A DNA stretch of 64,000 nucleotides from Urophycis tenuis (taxonomy: Eukaryota > Chordata > Actinopteri > Gadiformes > Phycidae). Of this stretch, positions 53,801-64,000 are shown piece by piece. Positions within the stretch are counted from its first letter, which is position 1, and each line of letters begins with the position of its first letter. The stretch lies in the NCBI GenBank assembly GCA_036785325.1, contig JAXIVH010000030.1, forward strand, positions 3,086,172 to 3,150,171, given 5' to 3'. The notes under the pieces were generated by a model. That model did no database searches and was not told the DNA's origin. It was given only the letters and a program-made list of their open reading frames with translations. The position numbers were made by a program, and so were the translations under genes.

Positions 53801-53936
53801 CGAAATAAATTAATAACATTTACTAGCCACAGCCATTTGACTGTTCAACTTTATTTCAGACTGATACCTCCTCAAGCTGCTCCGTCTCCTCTGGACGAGG
53901 CCTTTTTTGGCGCAGAAAAAACCTTTCAATACTCAT
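50900..53936 (-). pseudogene. ZNF862-like hAT transposase gene, decayed
   Basis: Exons in order. 53936-53868: MSIERFFLRQKRPRPEETEQ. 53789-53679: SAEQPSASQGCSGEIDVIHI. 53446 to about 53272: FCRLCRQHKPAP to IERHLKTEHHQK, a TTF/BED-type finger. 52908-52733: SQAISLEIDESTDVSVSRQL, first catalytic Asp. About 52650-52492: LDLVSVMDGKADTIVSAV, LYGLGTDGAAVMTG. About 52385-52160: KLVAVACAAHKLALACKDAS. About 52095-51829: DTRWLSQHKAIQMLQRNLAA. About 51735-51530: linker. About 51390-51172: LKRRFQELDILGGFHVLRPQ. About 51060-50900: PCLSLLASIALIVPVSSVN and CERDFSAMNR, the dimerisation hallmark. Defects: two frameshifts flanking the CAAHKLA block, a TAA before LKRRFQ, and no exon with the expected N-terminal Trp before the finger. 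Known relatives are KIAA/ZNF862-type domesticated hATs. This copy is inactive. Confidence 0.75.
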
Positions 53937-53999
53937 CTGGATTAAAGCAGCAAACATTCAGAGTCAGAATAAAATAATAATAATAATAATAATAATATT

Positions 54000-54314
54000 A
54001 AGAATAGAAACAACTTATAAATGTTTTCTATTCTTTTTGATATGACTATGGGCATACCTTATCCTATCTCAACTAATGCCTAACCGCATTTAATCTTAAT
54101 TGTTTGCTGCGTTACCGTTGTCTATGCTGACTTAGGGTTCGGGATGTTCAATATCAATAACGTTGAGTCCATAAGGCTAATAGTAACTTTTCTGAGTTAA
54201 CAACAATTTTGGTCAGGTGTGTATGGCCACAGTACTAACCTTGGTAAACTACAGATGTCGTCGAACGTCTTCTCTCTGTGTCAAATATCCCGCTCCTTCT
54301 GGGTTTCCTTTATA
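54000..54314. other. Gene-free stretch
   Basis: No gene recognised. Presumed 5' non-coding region of the hAT gene. Confidence 0.4.
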
Positions 54315-54467
54315 GGACTCGAGCGCGCTCGCGCTCAAGTCCTATGCACAGTGCACACACTCATTGACTGACGGCTGATTCGGACTCGAGCGCGAGGACA
54401 GGACTGTCTGTCTCCTTGCGCTCGAGTCCGAATCAGCCGTCAGTCAATGAGTGTGTGCACTGTGCAT
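54315..54467. repeat. Perfect 50-bp inverted repeat with satellite palindrome
   Basis: 54344-54393 and 54418-54467 are exact reverse complements over 50 bp. The 24-base spacer can itself partly pair (GGACAG...CTGTC). Directly to the left, 54315-54342 is a second palindrome built on the same GGACTCGAGCGCG motif. Three copies of that motif occur in 115 bp. Near the right end of the hAT. Confidence 0.95.
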
Positions 54468-54469
54468 GT

Positions 54470-55710
54470 ATCAGTGATGCGCTGGATGATCATTAAGCGG
54501 TTGCGAGTCACCAAAAATTCTTTAATGATATTCGGGTCGGGTCGGTTAAAATATAGATGCCGAATACACTTTTGTAATGTATAGAATAGGCTAGCCTATA
54601 TCATATATTAAATGTGCAATGCATGTTTTAAATGCATTTGACTCAGGGATGTCAGTTTTACATAAGCCAATGAGGCTATGAATAAGCTAATCAAGATACC
54701 TATGAGAATAAGTGGGTCGGGAAGCAGGTCGGGTACATTATTTTAGTATTAATACTTGTGGTCCGAGTTGCAGTTGGGTTGGTTGAAAACGTCGGGCGAG
54801 TGCGGGTCTTTTATAAGCGTAACCCCACTGGCAAGTGCGCGTCTCTCTCTCTCTCGCTCTCTCTGTGCATGTGTGTGAACGGGAATGACAGGGAGAAAGA
54901 GTGCTATGCAGAGATGAATGAACGGAACGATTTTTATATTTCCAAATCGCGTTGGAAAAAAAAAAAAATCGCCACGGAATCAATTCGTGGCGCTTGATGT
55001 TCAATCTGTGGCGCCGCGCCACACATTGGTCTATGTATGGGAAACACTGAGTATATTAAAGAGAGAGAGTTTGTGTGTTCTAAATGACGTTATGTTGCGC
55101 AATACATCCTGTGGCAATCACAATGTTCAATTCACAACTTTGTTCTACGTTGGAAGCATAAATTTGTATTTATATATATTTTGAAAATACATTTAAATAT
55201 CCACAAATTCAGTGTTGGCGGTAAATATCGGTTTGACTTTGGATAATGACGTACATGTATGAACAATCAGACAGCAGCATTCGGCGTGATATTCAAGAGA
55301 TATGATGAAGGTGTAATTTTACCTGTCTGCCACAACATTCACCCATGGTTGCAGTCCTCTACAAATAAGTAGACTCCTGTTTAACGTGGCAAAGTAGAAA
55401 AGTCTTGCATGAATTTGGCTTCAACGTGGCGGTCCGTGTCGGGCATCTCCCTCTTGAATGAGGCAAGTTCTGCAGATTTGGGCATGCCTCAGACTTGTGG
55501 TGTGAGCAGTATCGGAGCGACATTGGAGCGGAACAGAGCGGCCGCTCCGGCGTCTAAATAAAAAAACCGCTCCAGCCTCCAGCAAAATTCCATCCGCTCA
55601 CTAGCTCTGATATCAACAAAAGGCAAATGTGAGAACAACCATAGGCTACTCAGAAGAAACAAATGAATAAAACAAATCAACGTGACCTGACAAAAACAAA
55701 CAAAACAACA
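54470..55710. other. Gene-free stretch
   Basis: Contains a (TC)n run at about 54842-54872 and the probable hAT terminus at 55049. 55500-55600 is rich in GAGCGG/CCGCTC. No gene recognised. Confidence 0.45.
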
Positions 55711-55711
55711 T

Positions 55712-57081
55712 ACCTGCAAACTTGTCGCTTTTCGGCTACAATCGCCGTTTTTTTGGGTCAAAGGGGTCATTCACGTGACTCGTGTAGATCCGAAGAGTTT
55801 TTGTTTGGGGGGGGGGGGTCGGGGAAGGCTGCGTTGGCTTATCAAGTGGAGGCTGAGACACGCATGCCGGCCAGGCAAAAAGTGAGTTTTTGTGCACGTG
55901 TAGAGTGACAGCAACAGAGTGCAAAACATTATTTATTTAGTTTATCAGTACTTTGTATGGGCTCATCGTCTCAATTTTCATCGTCATCGCGATGTGAGCG
56001 TTCATGATAAACACATCGCAAAAGCTGGTCTGTAATGCGATAAGTTCGCCACGCACACTCGGGCCATCCTTATCCTTAAATCATCCTTAAATATTGTGGT
56101 TTGCAGTAACCCGACCCACCCTGTCAATTTAGGACCGACCCAAATATTTATTTTTCCCTTTTAGTCCGACCGACTTGCCGGTTGTATAATTGCGTTAAGA
56201 CCGACTGTTGTTTTTTTTTAACTCTTCAAATAACTAATGCAACTACAATAAAACCCTATTAATTATATTTTAGAAGGTATCGCGAATATAAATAGCCCAC
56301 ATACACACGTAGGCTACGTTCTTTATTTTATATTCGCTTCATTTCATCAATGGTTCGCGCTTGTCTGTTATGATGGCTGCGGCTGCAGTAAAGAAAATGT
56401 TCGCAGTCACCGTTCAAAGTTATAGAAGGCTAAATTATTACTTTGGGTTCATGCACGGTAGCAATAGGTCCTACATGAAAAAATGCATTGAAATATCTCG
56501 ACACCGCTATAAAGTGACGTGTCGACTGACGTCAAGGAGACCACTAAACTTTTACGGGATGGAGACGCAGTCAGTGACGTCACGATATGCAAATTTGTTT
56601 AAATTCATATCGACGTATTCACCATGACCAAAATTTTACTCTTTTCTTATTTATTATCGCAAGTCATATCGTCATCGCAATATTGAACAGTGTGATCGCA
56701 CATTTTCACAAAGATCTGGTCTCAGCAGATACCTTGACTCTGTTGGTTGTTATGTCATATTTGGAAGCTCAATCTGTAACTTTTTTTCATAAAAATCTCA
56801 CCAGAAGTAACCATTTAAAGGGTTATTTTTCAAAATTTTCTTCCAGGGGGGCATGCCCCCGGACCCCCCTAGTGTTGCTAGTTTACCAACACACAGCACC
56901 ACTGCTACAAAAAAATCTAGGGGAAACACTGAATACTGTACTATAGACATACTATATACCTCCAGAAATCCTACTGTCAAAACGCTCAGAAATGCGTACT
57001 TAAACATATTTAAAATCACAAAAAAAATTATTGGGGGGCCCCATTACGCTGTCACCTTTTTTTCTCTGACCAGTTTGCAGG
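55712..57081. repeat. 1.37-kb dispersed repeat, copy B
   Basis: Sister of 6121-7476 in the same orientation, with ACCTGCAAAC/GTTTGCAGGT ends. Its 88-codon frame (56361-56627, +) has one amino-acid change from copy A. It has a shorter G-run and a few extra bases near the right end (CCTACTGTCA, GGGGGGCCCC). Confidence 0.9.
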
Positions 57082-57084
57082 TCT

Positions 57085-58735
57085 GAAACAAAACGGCAGT
57101 AGCAGTCTGGCTCATGTACGGCTCTGTATGTGGGAGCTGAGGTCATACAGGACAGCGAAAGAACCTAGAAACAAACAAAACTAAACATAAAACGCACATA
57201 AACACAATAAAGACATCTTGCTACAATATTTAAAACACCCGCATACCACAGATAGACATCGAACAATCACACCAGCGGGGAGAAATGAGGACGCAGCAGC
57301 AGAGGAGAGTCTGCCATGCTTTCCTGTGTGCCTTTATATTGACAACAATGAGGAAGTGGGAGGAGCTGACATCCCTACGGTGTCTGGCTAGGGAGAAACG
57401 TCCTACCGGTCACATATAGATACATACAGTAAAGTACATATGAATGATTACCTTGTATGGTTTATTGTTTGTCTTTACTTCGGATTTCACATCTTTATAT
57501 TGATTATATAATGATGTGATGATAGACGTAAAATAAATTGAGTAAATGTTGGACTAGGCTATCGTTATTATTCTAATTAATATTTATTAATATTGGTGTT
57601 ATCATGATGATGATCATCATCAAAATCATTGCACCTTATTGTGTTTGTTCACCTTATCCCCTTACTTTTACGTACTTACCGATTATTCACTTATTACCAC
57701 TGTATTATCTTTTTACTTATTTTATTTTATTTTTATTATGTCAATTTCAGTTGACCCGGAGAACGGAATTTGAGCATGGCACGATGGTGTGCATCCTTGA
57801 TTTTGAAGGTTTTTGGAGTAATTTCAATTCACACTGCATTATCATGCTATGGCCATGCTCACTTGCTAGGGACAGGCGCGACTTAAGGACTGCTCACAAA
57901 TTAGTATTTTGTGCGCACGTTAGCTATATTTTGGCCACAATTTAGAGCATGTCATGTCTGGGGCTCCTTAGTAATCTCATCTGTAAGTAGTATTTATTAA
58001 GTTTCACCACGCTGTTCTCATCTGCTTATCATGTTTGCTGACATGGCTACAACATGGTCTAATATCAGAGCTGCCAAGTTTCAGAAAATGACAAGAGTGA
58101 GACCTTAGTGACATGATGCGTTTGGCCAGAATTTTTTTTTGGCCTTTTTTAACATCGATTTGGCCTGTTTTAACGTCGATTTATACCTTAAGACTGATGT
58201 CCTCACCTCCATGCCAGCTGCTCTCCCTGCACTGTGGCCTCCTAATGCTAGTCTTAATTAACCAGAAATTAGAAATGAAAATGGGTTTATAATGAGTGCA
58301 CACTATCAAGCATTAGTAAAGCATGAATAAATACTGAATTCATCATTTATAACGCATGAATACTCATAAGTATGTTGTTTATAAACACAGTTACAAATGT
58401 TTTACTTATCATTGATAAGCACAGTAGTTATGGATTAGTAAATACTGAATTCATCCTTTATAAAGCATGTTTCTGATGTAAATACTCATTAGTATATGGT
58501 TTATAATCACAGTTATAAATGTTTTACCCTTCTGTAGTAATAGTTAGTAGATGTTTTATAAAAACTCACAAATTTAATTTCCAAATGACGACCTATAAAC
58601 AGTAAGTAATGCAGGAATTCGTGAATTTAGGCAGTTACAACGCACTTACTACTCGTTAATTAAGCATTTTGTGTGAGCTCATCTAAAGTGGGCACTATCT
58701 ATGTCTTATAAAGCATTTCTGAATTAGATTTAAAG
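57085..58735. other. Gene-free stretch with two tandem units
   Basis: No gene recognised. At about 58332-58430 and 58443-58545 are two diverged copies of TACTGAATTCATC(A/C)TTTATA...ACTCAT(T/A)AGTAT...CACAGTTA(C/T)AAATGTTTTAC. The frame at 57604-57945 has no family features. Confidence 0.5.
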
Positions 58736-59024
58736 GCTGGCAATGCCTGAAGGTTCATAAAAGATTCAGTTAGACCAAGCTGAGACGCAACACAAAGGGA
58801 TATAGAACATATTGCATTTATATTTATTGCAACTTCCCAACATATTGTAACAACTGTTCAGTTCTAAAAAAAGCAGAATAAAAACTCAAACGCCAAAAAC
58901 CAACACCAACAATAAAAACAGTTAAAGCTATAAAGTTAGTTATAAAATTTTGGTTTGATAAAACAAAGATAAAACATTTCTGTATCAAAATAGTTTCATG
59001 ATGTCAAGCGTCATGATTCAACAA

Positions 59025-59235
59025 TTAACTTTGTTTCTGTCCGCTATCTTTCAAACATTTGTTATAGCGGACTTTGATTTCAGGGGAAGCAGCTTTCCGG
59101 AAACCTTAAAGGCTTTAACTGTGTCCGCTATTTCTGGATTCTCCTGAATTGAAGTGGCACACTGTGTAGCAAACCTGCTGAGTTTCATCTGACTGCTGTA
59201 GCCTTTACGGAGTACCTTAGAAGGGTCGTCCCAAC
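59025..59235 (-). other. Possible exon of unknown family
   Basis: A minus-strand frame reads DDPSKVLRKGYSSQMKLSRF, ATQCATSIQENPEIADTVKA and FKVSGKLLPLKSKSAITNV before a stop. The balanced helical composition looks coding. It abuts the 5' end of the L2 at 59240, which may have truncated it. Family not recognised. Confidence 0.3.
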
Positions 59236-59239
59236 GCTC

Positions 59240-60748
59240 CGGGGGACTTCAGACCTGTGGCTCTAACGTCACACGTCATGAAGACCTTCGAGAGGTTGGT
59301 TCTGGAGCACCTCAGGCCCATGGTGCGTGACTGCCTGGACCCACTGAAGTTTGCGTACCAGACCCACATCGGCGTGGAGGATGTCATCATCTACCTGCTT
59401 CACAGAGCTTATACACACCTTGAGAGGCCACAGAGCATGGTGAGGATCATTTTCTTCGACTTCTCCAGTGCTTTTGACACCGTCCAGCCAGGCCGGCTGG
59501 CTGAAAAGCTCCTGGTGATGCAGGTTGATCCTGACATGGCATGGATTCCAAACTACCTCACGGACAGGCTGCAGTATGTCAGGCTGCGACACTGCTTGTC
59601 AGACACGGTGACAAGCAACACCGGCACACCCCAGGGAACTGTACTTTCACTTTTCTTGTTCACCCTCTACACCTCAGATTTCTGCTACAACTCCCGAACA
59701 TGCCACCTGCAGAAGTTCCCTGATGACTCCTCCATTGTTGGATGCATCACAGACAATAGGGAGGAGGAGTACAGGGAACTAGTGAAGAACTTTATGGGAT
59801 GGTGTGACAGGAACCACCTTCAGCTCAACACAGGGAAAACCAAGGAGCTGGTGGTGGACTTCCGGCGCAGAAAGAGCCCCCCATTACCGGTTTCCATAAA
59901 GGATTCAAGGATTCAAGGATTCAAAGGTTTTATGTGTGCAGTAAAGAAACGCGTTTCCCTGGACAATGAAATGCTTACTTTGCTGCCCACACTGGATACT
60001 ATATATAAATAAATGGGGAGGAGGTGGAGATGGTGGATACTTGTAAGTTCCTTGGGGTGCACCTGAACAATAAACTGGACTGGTCGGACAACACTGAGGC
60101 CCTCTACAGGAAGGGACAGAGTAGGCTGTACTTCCTGAGGAGGCTCAGATCTTTCAATGTGTGCACTAGGCTGCTACGGATGTTCTACCAGTCTGTGGTA
60201 GCCAGTGTCACCTTCTTCGCTGTTGTGTGCTGGGGAGGACGCATTGGGAGCGGAGGTGCCAGCAAGATGAATAAGCTGGTGAGGAAGGCAAGCTCTGTGG
60301 GTGGGATGAAGCTGGACTGTGTGGAGGCGATGACAGAGAGGAGGATGAGGGGAAAGCTGCAGGCGATCCTGGACAACCCCTCTCACCCTCTATGCTGAGC
60401 TGAGGCAACTCAGGAGCACGTTCAGCCACAGGCTCACTCAGCCACCTGCCTCAAAGCGCTTGGGGGGGCTCTTTCATCCCATCAGCTATCAAACTCTACA
60501 ACACCTTAACCACCCGCTCCCAACGTCTCGAAAGCCCCAACACCTGATAATGGACTAAACACCACACCCCACACCTCAGGACTGTTTTCCTAAGCCGTTA
60601 TTTTATTTTATGTCTTCTCACATGTCTTACTTACATTACCTGAAAAATCCTGTACATTTGCACATTTTGCATTTTGCACATTTGCACATCTATTTTGCCC
60701 AACTTATATCTGCACATTTTTATTTTTATTTTTATATCTACACCTCAG
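59240..60748 (+). mobile_element. L2-type LINE, 5'-truncated, with a small insertion
   Basis: The RT reads DFRPVALTSHVMKTFERLVL, FFDFSSAFDTVQPGRLAEKL, SNTGTPQGTVLSLFLFTLYT and HLQKFPDDSSIVGCI (catalytic DD), then DRNHLQLNTGKTKELVVDFR. A 113-bp insertion at 59901-60013, flanked by ATAAA, breaks the frame. The frame resumes EEVEMVDTCKFLGVHLNNKL to CVEAMTERRMRGKLQAILDN, and a one-base slip after NPSHPL ends it. The 3' region is rich in TTTGCACAT. The right end is cut by Harbinger 3. Confidence 0.9.
59901..60013 (+). mobile_element. 113-bp SINE-like insertion in the L2
   Basis: Flanked by ATAAA (59896-59900 and 60009-60013). It begins with GGATTCAA tandem repeats and contains ACAATGAAATGCTTACTTTG, a motif that I associate with fish retroposon tails. 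Skipping it restores the reverse-transcriptase reading frame. Confidence 0.75.
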
Positions 60749-60933
60749 TAAGGGGGTGTTCACACCAAGCGTTTTTTTGTATAGGGAAAAGTTGAGCCGA
60801 GCGTTTTTTCTGTGTTTTTGTTGCGTTTCTTAAAAAAAACGTCGAGCTTTTTTTTTTAAAAATCGCTTAGCAACCATTACTAGTAGCAACATCAGAGACG
60901 GTTGAGGATCTTTGGCTACATCGTCGTTACAAA

Positions 60934-62386
60934 ATGTCAAACAGACGATTGGCACTTGCGTTGGCACTAGCTGAAGTCGAGGAGAATCGTGTACCTGCAC
61001 GTTTGTGGATGCACGACATCACTCGACGAAGGCAACATCAAGGTGCCTACCACAATTTAATTCAAGAGCTCCGTTTTGATGATGCGCGATTTGCGGCATA
61101 CTTCAGGCTGAACAAGCGTCAGTTTGAACATCTGCTACGGATCGTTGCGCCATCCATAACGAAGCTGGACACCAACTACAGGCAGGGAATTAGCCCAGAA
61201 GAACGGCTCTGCATTTGTCTACGGTGAGTTAATAACTTCCCATCTTTGATCTAGCTGCTAGCCTACCATGCCTTGATTATAGTGAAGTCAGTATCCTTTT
61301 ACAAGCTGCCAAAAACTATACAGTAGCCCAGTCTAACTTCTAACTAAGTGCACAGCCTAGGCATTCAAAATGAAAGTTAAATTACCCTATTATTTGGGTA
61401 CATTGTCATGCATTTAGACTTTAAAATGTAAGTGAAATTTGTATATGAATACATGATCAAGTAGGCTACATACAATTAAACAATTGATTTTACTGTACAG
61501 GTACTTGGTAACAGGAGACTCATTCAGGTCTGTTGCCTTCGGCTTCAGGGTGGGTGCCAGCACTGTGGCTGGAATTGTGAACGAGGTATGTGCAGCAATT
61601 TGGAATGCTCTCCTGGCCGATTACACGCCTAGGCCAGATGCAGCGGCGTGGAGGAAGATTGCAGCGGAGTTCAACCACCTAGCTTTCCCAAGCTGCCTTA
61701 GTGCAATGGATGGGAAACACGTAGTAATTGAAGCTCCTCCATCCAGTGGTTCTCTCTATTATAATTATAAAGGAACATTTTCCATTGTGCTGCTTGCAGT
61801 GGTTGATGCCAAGTACCGCTTTAGGGTGGTGGATATCGGTGCCTATGGCAGGAACAGTGATGGGGGCACACTATCGGCCTCAGCCTTTGGTGCTGCCCTG
61901 CGTCAGAACACCCTGGGGATTCCTGCAGACACCCCGCTCCCAGGCGCAGAACATCTCGGGCCAATGCCACATGTGTTCCTGGCAGATGAGGCATTCCCAT
62001 TGCGCCGCAACATCATGCGCCCTTACCCAGGCCACAACACTGGGGAGAAGAAAGTTTTTAATTTTCGACTTTCCCACGCGTGTAGGATGGTGGAGTGTGC
62101 CTTTGGCATACTAGCATCACAGTGGAGGGTGTATCGGAGGGTGCTGGGTGTGTCTCCTGAGGTAGCGGAGAACATCGTGAAGGCCACCTGCATGCTACAT
62201 AACTTCTTGCGGTGGGATGGCAACACGGGCCTACCTGGTGGAGCATCAACTGAACCATCTTCAGGCCTTCAGAGTGCACCCCGGCTTGGAACCAACAATG
62301 CCACCAGAGATGCAGTGGCTGTGAGAGAGAAACTTGCTGCATATTTCATGTCTCCAGCTGGGCGCGTACACTGGCAGGATCGGTGA
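60934..62386 (+). CDS. Harbinger-3 (HARBI1/ALP1-like) DDE transposase, 2 exons, open
   Basis: Exon 1 is 60934-61223 (MSNRRLALALALAEVEENRV, GTGAGT donor). Exon 2 is 61501-62386 after TGTACAG. Together they give 391 residues without a stop. The N-terminal half holds LNKRQFEHLLRIVAPSI and the helix-turn-helix-like FRSVAFGFRVGASTVAGIV. The triad is D in SAMDGKHVVIEAPP, D in VFLADEAFPLRRN and E in RMVECAFGILASQWRVYRR. The tail ends SPAGRVHWQDR. The DEAFPLRRN context separates this lineage from the GDGGYP type of copies 1 and 2. Related host genes (HARBI1) are domesticated. Here the linked MADF gene and TAA-flanked terminus argue for a transposon. A coding-competent candidate. Confidence 0.9.
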
Positions 62387-62389
62387 AGC

Positions 62390-63020
62390 ACACCAACAGC
62401 TTCTGCAAACCAACAGCTCTTTTAAGAGCTACCCAAAACCACTAAAGCTATTCAATTCCATCACCATCTAACACTAACACAATCATTTCACAATTTATTT
62501 TTTTCTGTAATGCAGCTTGACAATTTATCCAGTCGGCATTCATGAGCATACCACATAATGCTGACATCATGGTGCAAAAATCTGAATATACCTCATGTTT
62601 CCTCTTGTTGTTTGTCTCTGCAGGTTACAGAGGTTCTGACTGCACTGGAAGATCACCTGAAGACTACAAGCCCACCCTCTGATTCCTTGCCGCAGCCCCC
62701 ACACCCCATCATGCTTACAATTGACAGTTATTGACATAATAAGTGTTGGTAATCTCAAAATGTTTGAAATAGTGTGATTCATATGGATACCATAATAGGT
62801 AGTCAAAAATCTATATCTTTAGTACAAAATGAAGCAAATTCATATATTACTGTTTAATTCATTTATTTACAGCTATTTACATTCATTAACAGTAACTTGG
62901 CTATTGATTGTAAACAATGGATTATAAACTTTGGATGTTATTAATATAATTAATTTATTTACAGCTATTTACATTAATTAACAGTAACTATTGATTGTAT
63001 AAAATTGGTTATATTGCACA
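62390..63020. other. Intergenic space of Harbinger 3
   Basis: 3' sequences of the two convergent genes. An acceptor-like TGTCTCTGCAG at about 62615-62625 precedes an open TTACAGAGGTTCTGACTG segment that could be a 3' untranslated exon. Two copies of TTATTTACAGCTATTTACAT (about 62865 and 62957) form a short direct repeat. Confidence 0.5.
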
Positions 63021-63023
63021 TGA

Positions 63024-64000
63024 TTATTCTCCAAATTCAATGTCAAAAAATAGGGTTTGCAGCTTCACCCTTGCCATCGCCTGTCTGCGAGGCTCAAGCC
63101 TTCGCAGTGCAGGGGCAAAACTTAATAGAAACAGTTCGTGCTCGTCCTGCTCCCTGTTAATAGCCTCCAATAACCGTTGCTGGTAAGGCGTAACAGTGCT
63201 CTCCTGCGACCTCCTCCTCGCTGGGACTCGTGTAGATCCTCGTGATGGTGGTGGTGGTGAAGGTTGGCGCCTAGGACTTAAGGCATTGATGTACATGGAG
63301 TCATCCATTGCAGCCTGTCAGGTACCAGAAAACACCATTAAATAAACGAACCTTTACGGCTCATACCAATACCATACCAGGTGAGACTTGTTAACAGATA
63401 TAACCCTTCAGTGTCATAGCATCACAGCAGGCTACTGTCTTAATTCACCTACTGCAAAATCCTACAGCTTGAGCTACATTTGACATAATGACTCTTAATT
63501 TAGCCTACTTATTATTACCTCACTCTCTCCTGCTGTTCCTTCTCCACTCTCATATATTGCATTTAGTAAAGTCTCTGCTGTCACTGCCGTTTCACTTAAG
63601 TTGCTGGCCGTTTCTCTGTCCTGGACGTGGGTTTCCAAGAAGGACAGGATCCCCATATACCTCCACGGACGTTTGCCAGTGCCTCCCTCTGATCCACTCT
63701 TTTTTTCGTGTTGCTCTTTTCTGTACCTCCTGTACGTGTCCCTTAAATATTTCCATTTAGCCCGACAGGCCTCCCCTATGTAGATAGGTAAACAACAGTT
63801 AGGTCTAGGTCTGCTCCGCTGTTGCCGAGCATTTTTGGTTACAATGTTGCGGCTTGGCTTGCTGTGCACTGTATCAACCGTCTCCAACCGTCTCTATAGG
63901 TTAGCTATTGCTACTAACCGGAATAGTTTAAAATACTTTTTATACTTACATGGACATTCGAGTAACAACCCGATTTGCCTCCATATCGACTCCTTGTGGT
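63024..64000 (-). CDS. Harbinger-3 MADF-BESS DNA-binding partner (5' end outside window)
   Basis: Three exons in view: 64000+ to 63950 (HKESIWRQIGLLLECP), 63775-63519 (WEACRAKWKYLRDTYRRYRK, KRPWRYMGILSFLETHVQDR) and 63314-63024. Phases agree. The first two form a MADF domain (a Myb-related DNA-binding fold) with its W-R-K-W-LRD-Y-R core. The last has a Pro/Arg-rich linker (RRQPSPPPPSRGSTRVPARR) and ends in a BESS-like motif, HELFLLSFAPALRRLEPRRQ to LFFDIEFGE. BESS motifs mediate protein contacts. MADF-BESS proteins accompany one Harbinger lineage, presumably as the terminal-repeat binder. No defects are visible in the part present. Confidence 0.85.

Larger units (their letters stand above)
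49853..55049. mobile_element. Probable boundaries of a ZNF862-type hAT
   Basis: The left end reads CAGTGTTTCTCACAGACTAG. The right end, read inward, is CAGTGTTTCCCATACATAGA, and both then share CAATGTG(T)GG. CAGTGTTTC is a common hAT terminus. The ZNF862-like transposase gene (50900-53936, minus) lies inside. The 8-bp flanks do not match, so the limits are provisional. Confidence 0.45.
60752..64000. mobile_element. PIF/Harbinger transposon 3 (MADF type), right end outside the window
   Basis: The left terminus GGGGGTGTTCACACCAAGCG follows TAA (60749-60751), the usual Harbinger target. It has a two-exon transposase on the plus strand and a MADF-BESS partner on the minus strand, convergent as in copies 1 and 2 but of a different lineage (HARBI1/ALP1-like). 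The right terminal repeat is not in view. Confidence 0.82.

Noticed and set aside
55500..55620. CpG-rich promoter candidate (GAGCGG repeats)
   Set aside because: No gene starts nearby and the motif looks like a diverged repeat.
1..64000. CRISPR arrays, bacterial operons or phage
   Set aside because: No regularly spaced repeats with unique spacers, no Shine-Dalgarno-led gene strings, and spliced vertebrate-type genes throughout.

Overview
The window reads as nuclear DNA of a ray-finned (teleost) fish, from a stretch packed with transposable elements. The evidence is GT-AG spliced genes, a tRNA-derived SINE with A and B boxes, L2-type LINEs with (TAGAA)n or (TATCT)n-like tails, PIF/Harbinger transposons with separate Myb/SANT or MADF genes, several hAT lineages, and vertebrate-type fragments (USP catalytic core, P2X7-like zinc domain, THAP). 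Nothing looks bacterial, organellar or CRISPR-like. Almost all coding sequence is transposon-derived, and most of it is broken. The one plausible host-type gene is a USP37-like deubiquitinase on the minus strand at 33.8-36.2 kb, and even that shows splice-site problems.

Layout. 0.3-1.6 kb: a TIR element carrying a hAT (perfect 8-bp target duplication). 3.2-6.1 kb: a decayed minus-strand hAT interrupted by a SINE (15-bp duplication) and a LINE tail. 6.1-7.5 kb: a 1.36-kb repeat with a near-identical sister at 55.7-57.1 kb. 7.7-8.4 kb: a decayed SWIM-type zinc-finger gene. 9.45-9.97 kb: an inverted pair of retroviral-type LTR ends around a tRNA-Pro-like primer-binding site, breaking a Myb/SANT-like gene (9.97-10.8 kb). 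12.4-21.8 kb: a four-level nest. A decayed gene of an unclassified DDE-like family is split by a TA-flanked element with long inverted repeats and an XPG-like nuclease ORF. That element is split by a 4.6-kb Harbinger, which itself carries a 0.7-kb MITE. 22-31 kb: an En/Spm-like fragment, a TIR element holding an L2 LINE, and the middle part of the XPG-family protein. 33.8-37.6 kb: the USP37-like gene and P2X7-like exons. 38.4-47.7 kb: a THAP-domain transposase-like gene whose first intron holds a second Harbinger (42.2-46.9 kb) with both proteins apparently intact. 48.1-48.8 kb: a solo LTR with a 5-bp duplication. 49.9-55.0 kb: a ZNF862-type hAT with strong palindromes near its ends. 59.2-60.7 kb: an L2. 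60.75 kb to the right edge: a third Harbinger with an intact transposase and a MADF-BESS partner running off the window.

How the genes work together. In each Harbinger copy a DDE transposase and a Myb/SANT- or MADF-type DNA-binding protein lie in convergent orientation, the usual two-protein arrangement of this superfamily. The two Myb/SANT partners share internal exon sizes (94 and 88 nt) but differ clearly in sequence. The least familiar material is the XPG-like nuclease element, with TA duplications and YY1-like motif arrays in its long inverted repeats, and the unclassified DDE-like family it landed in. Family names given without a hedge rest on recognised motifs. No database search was possible.
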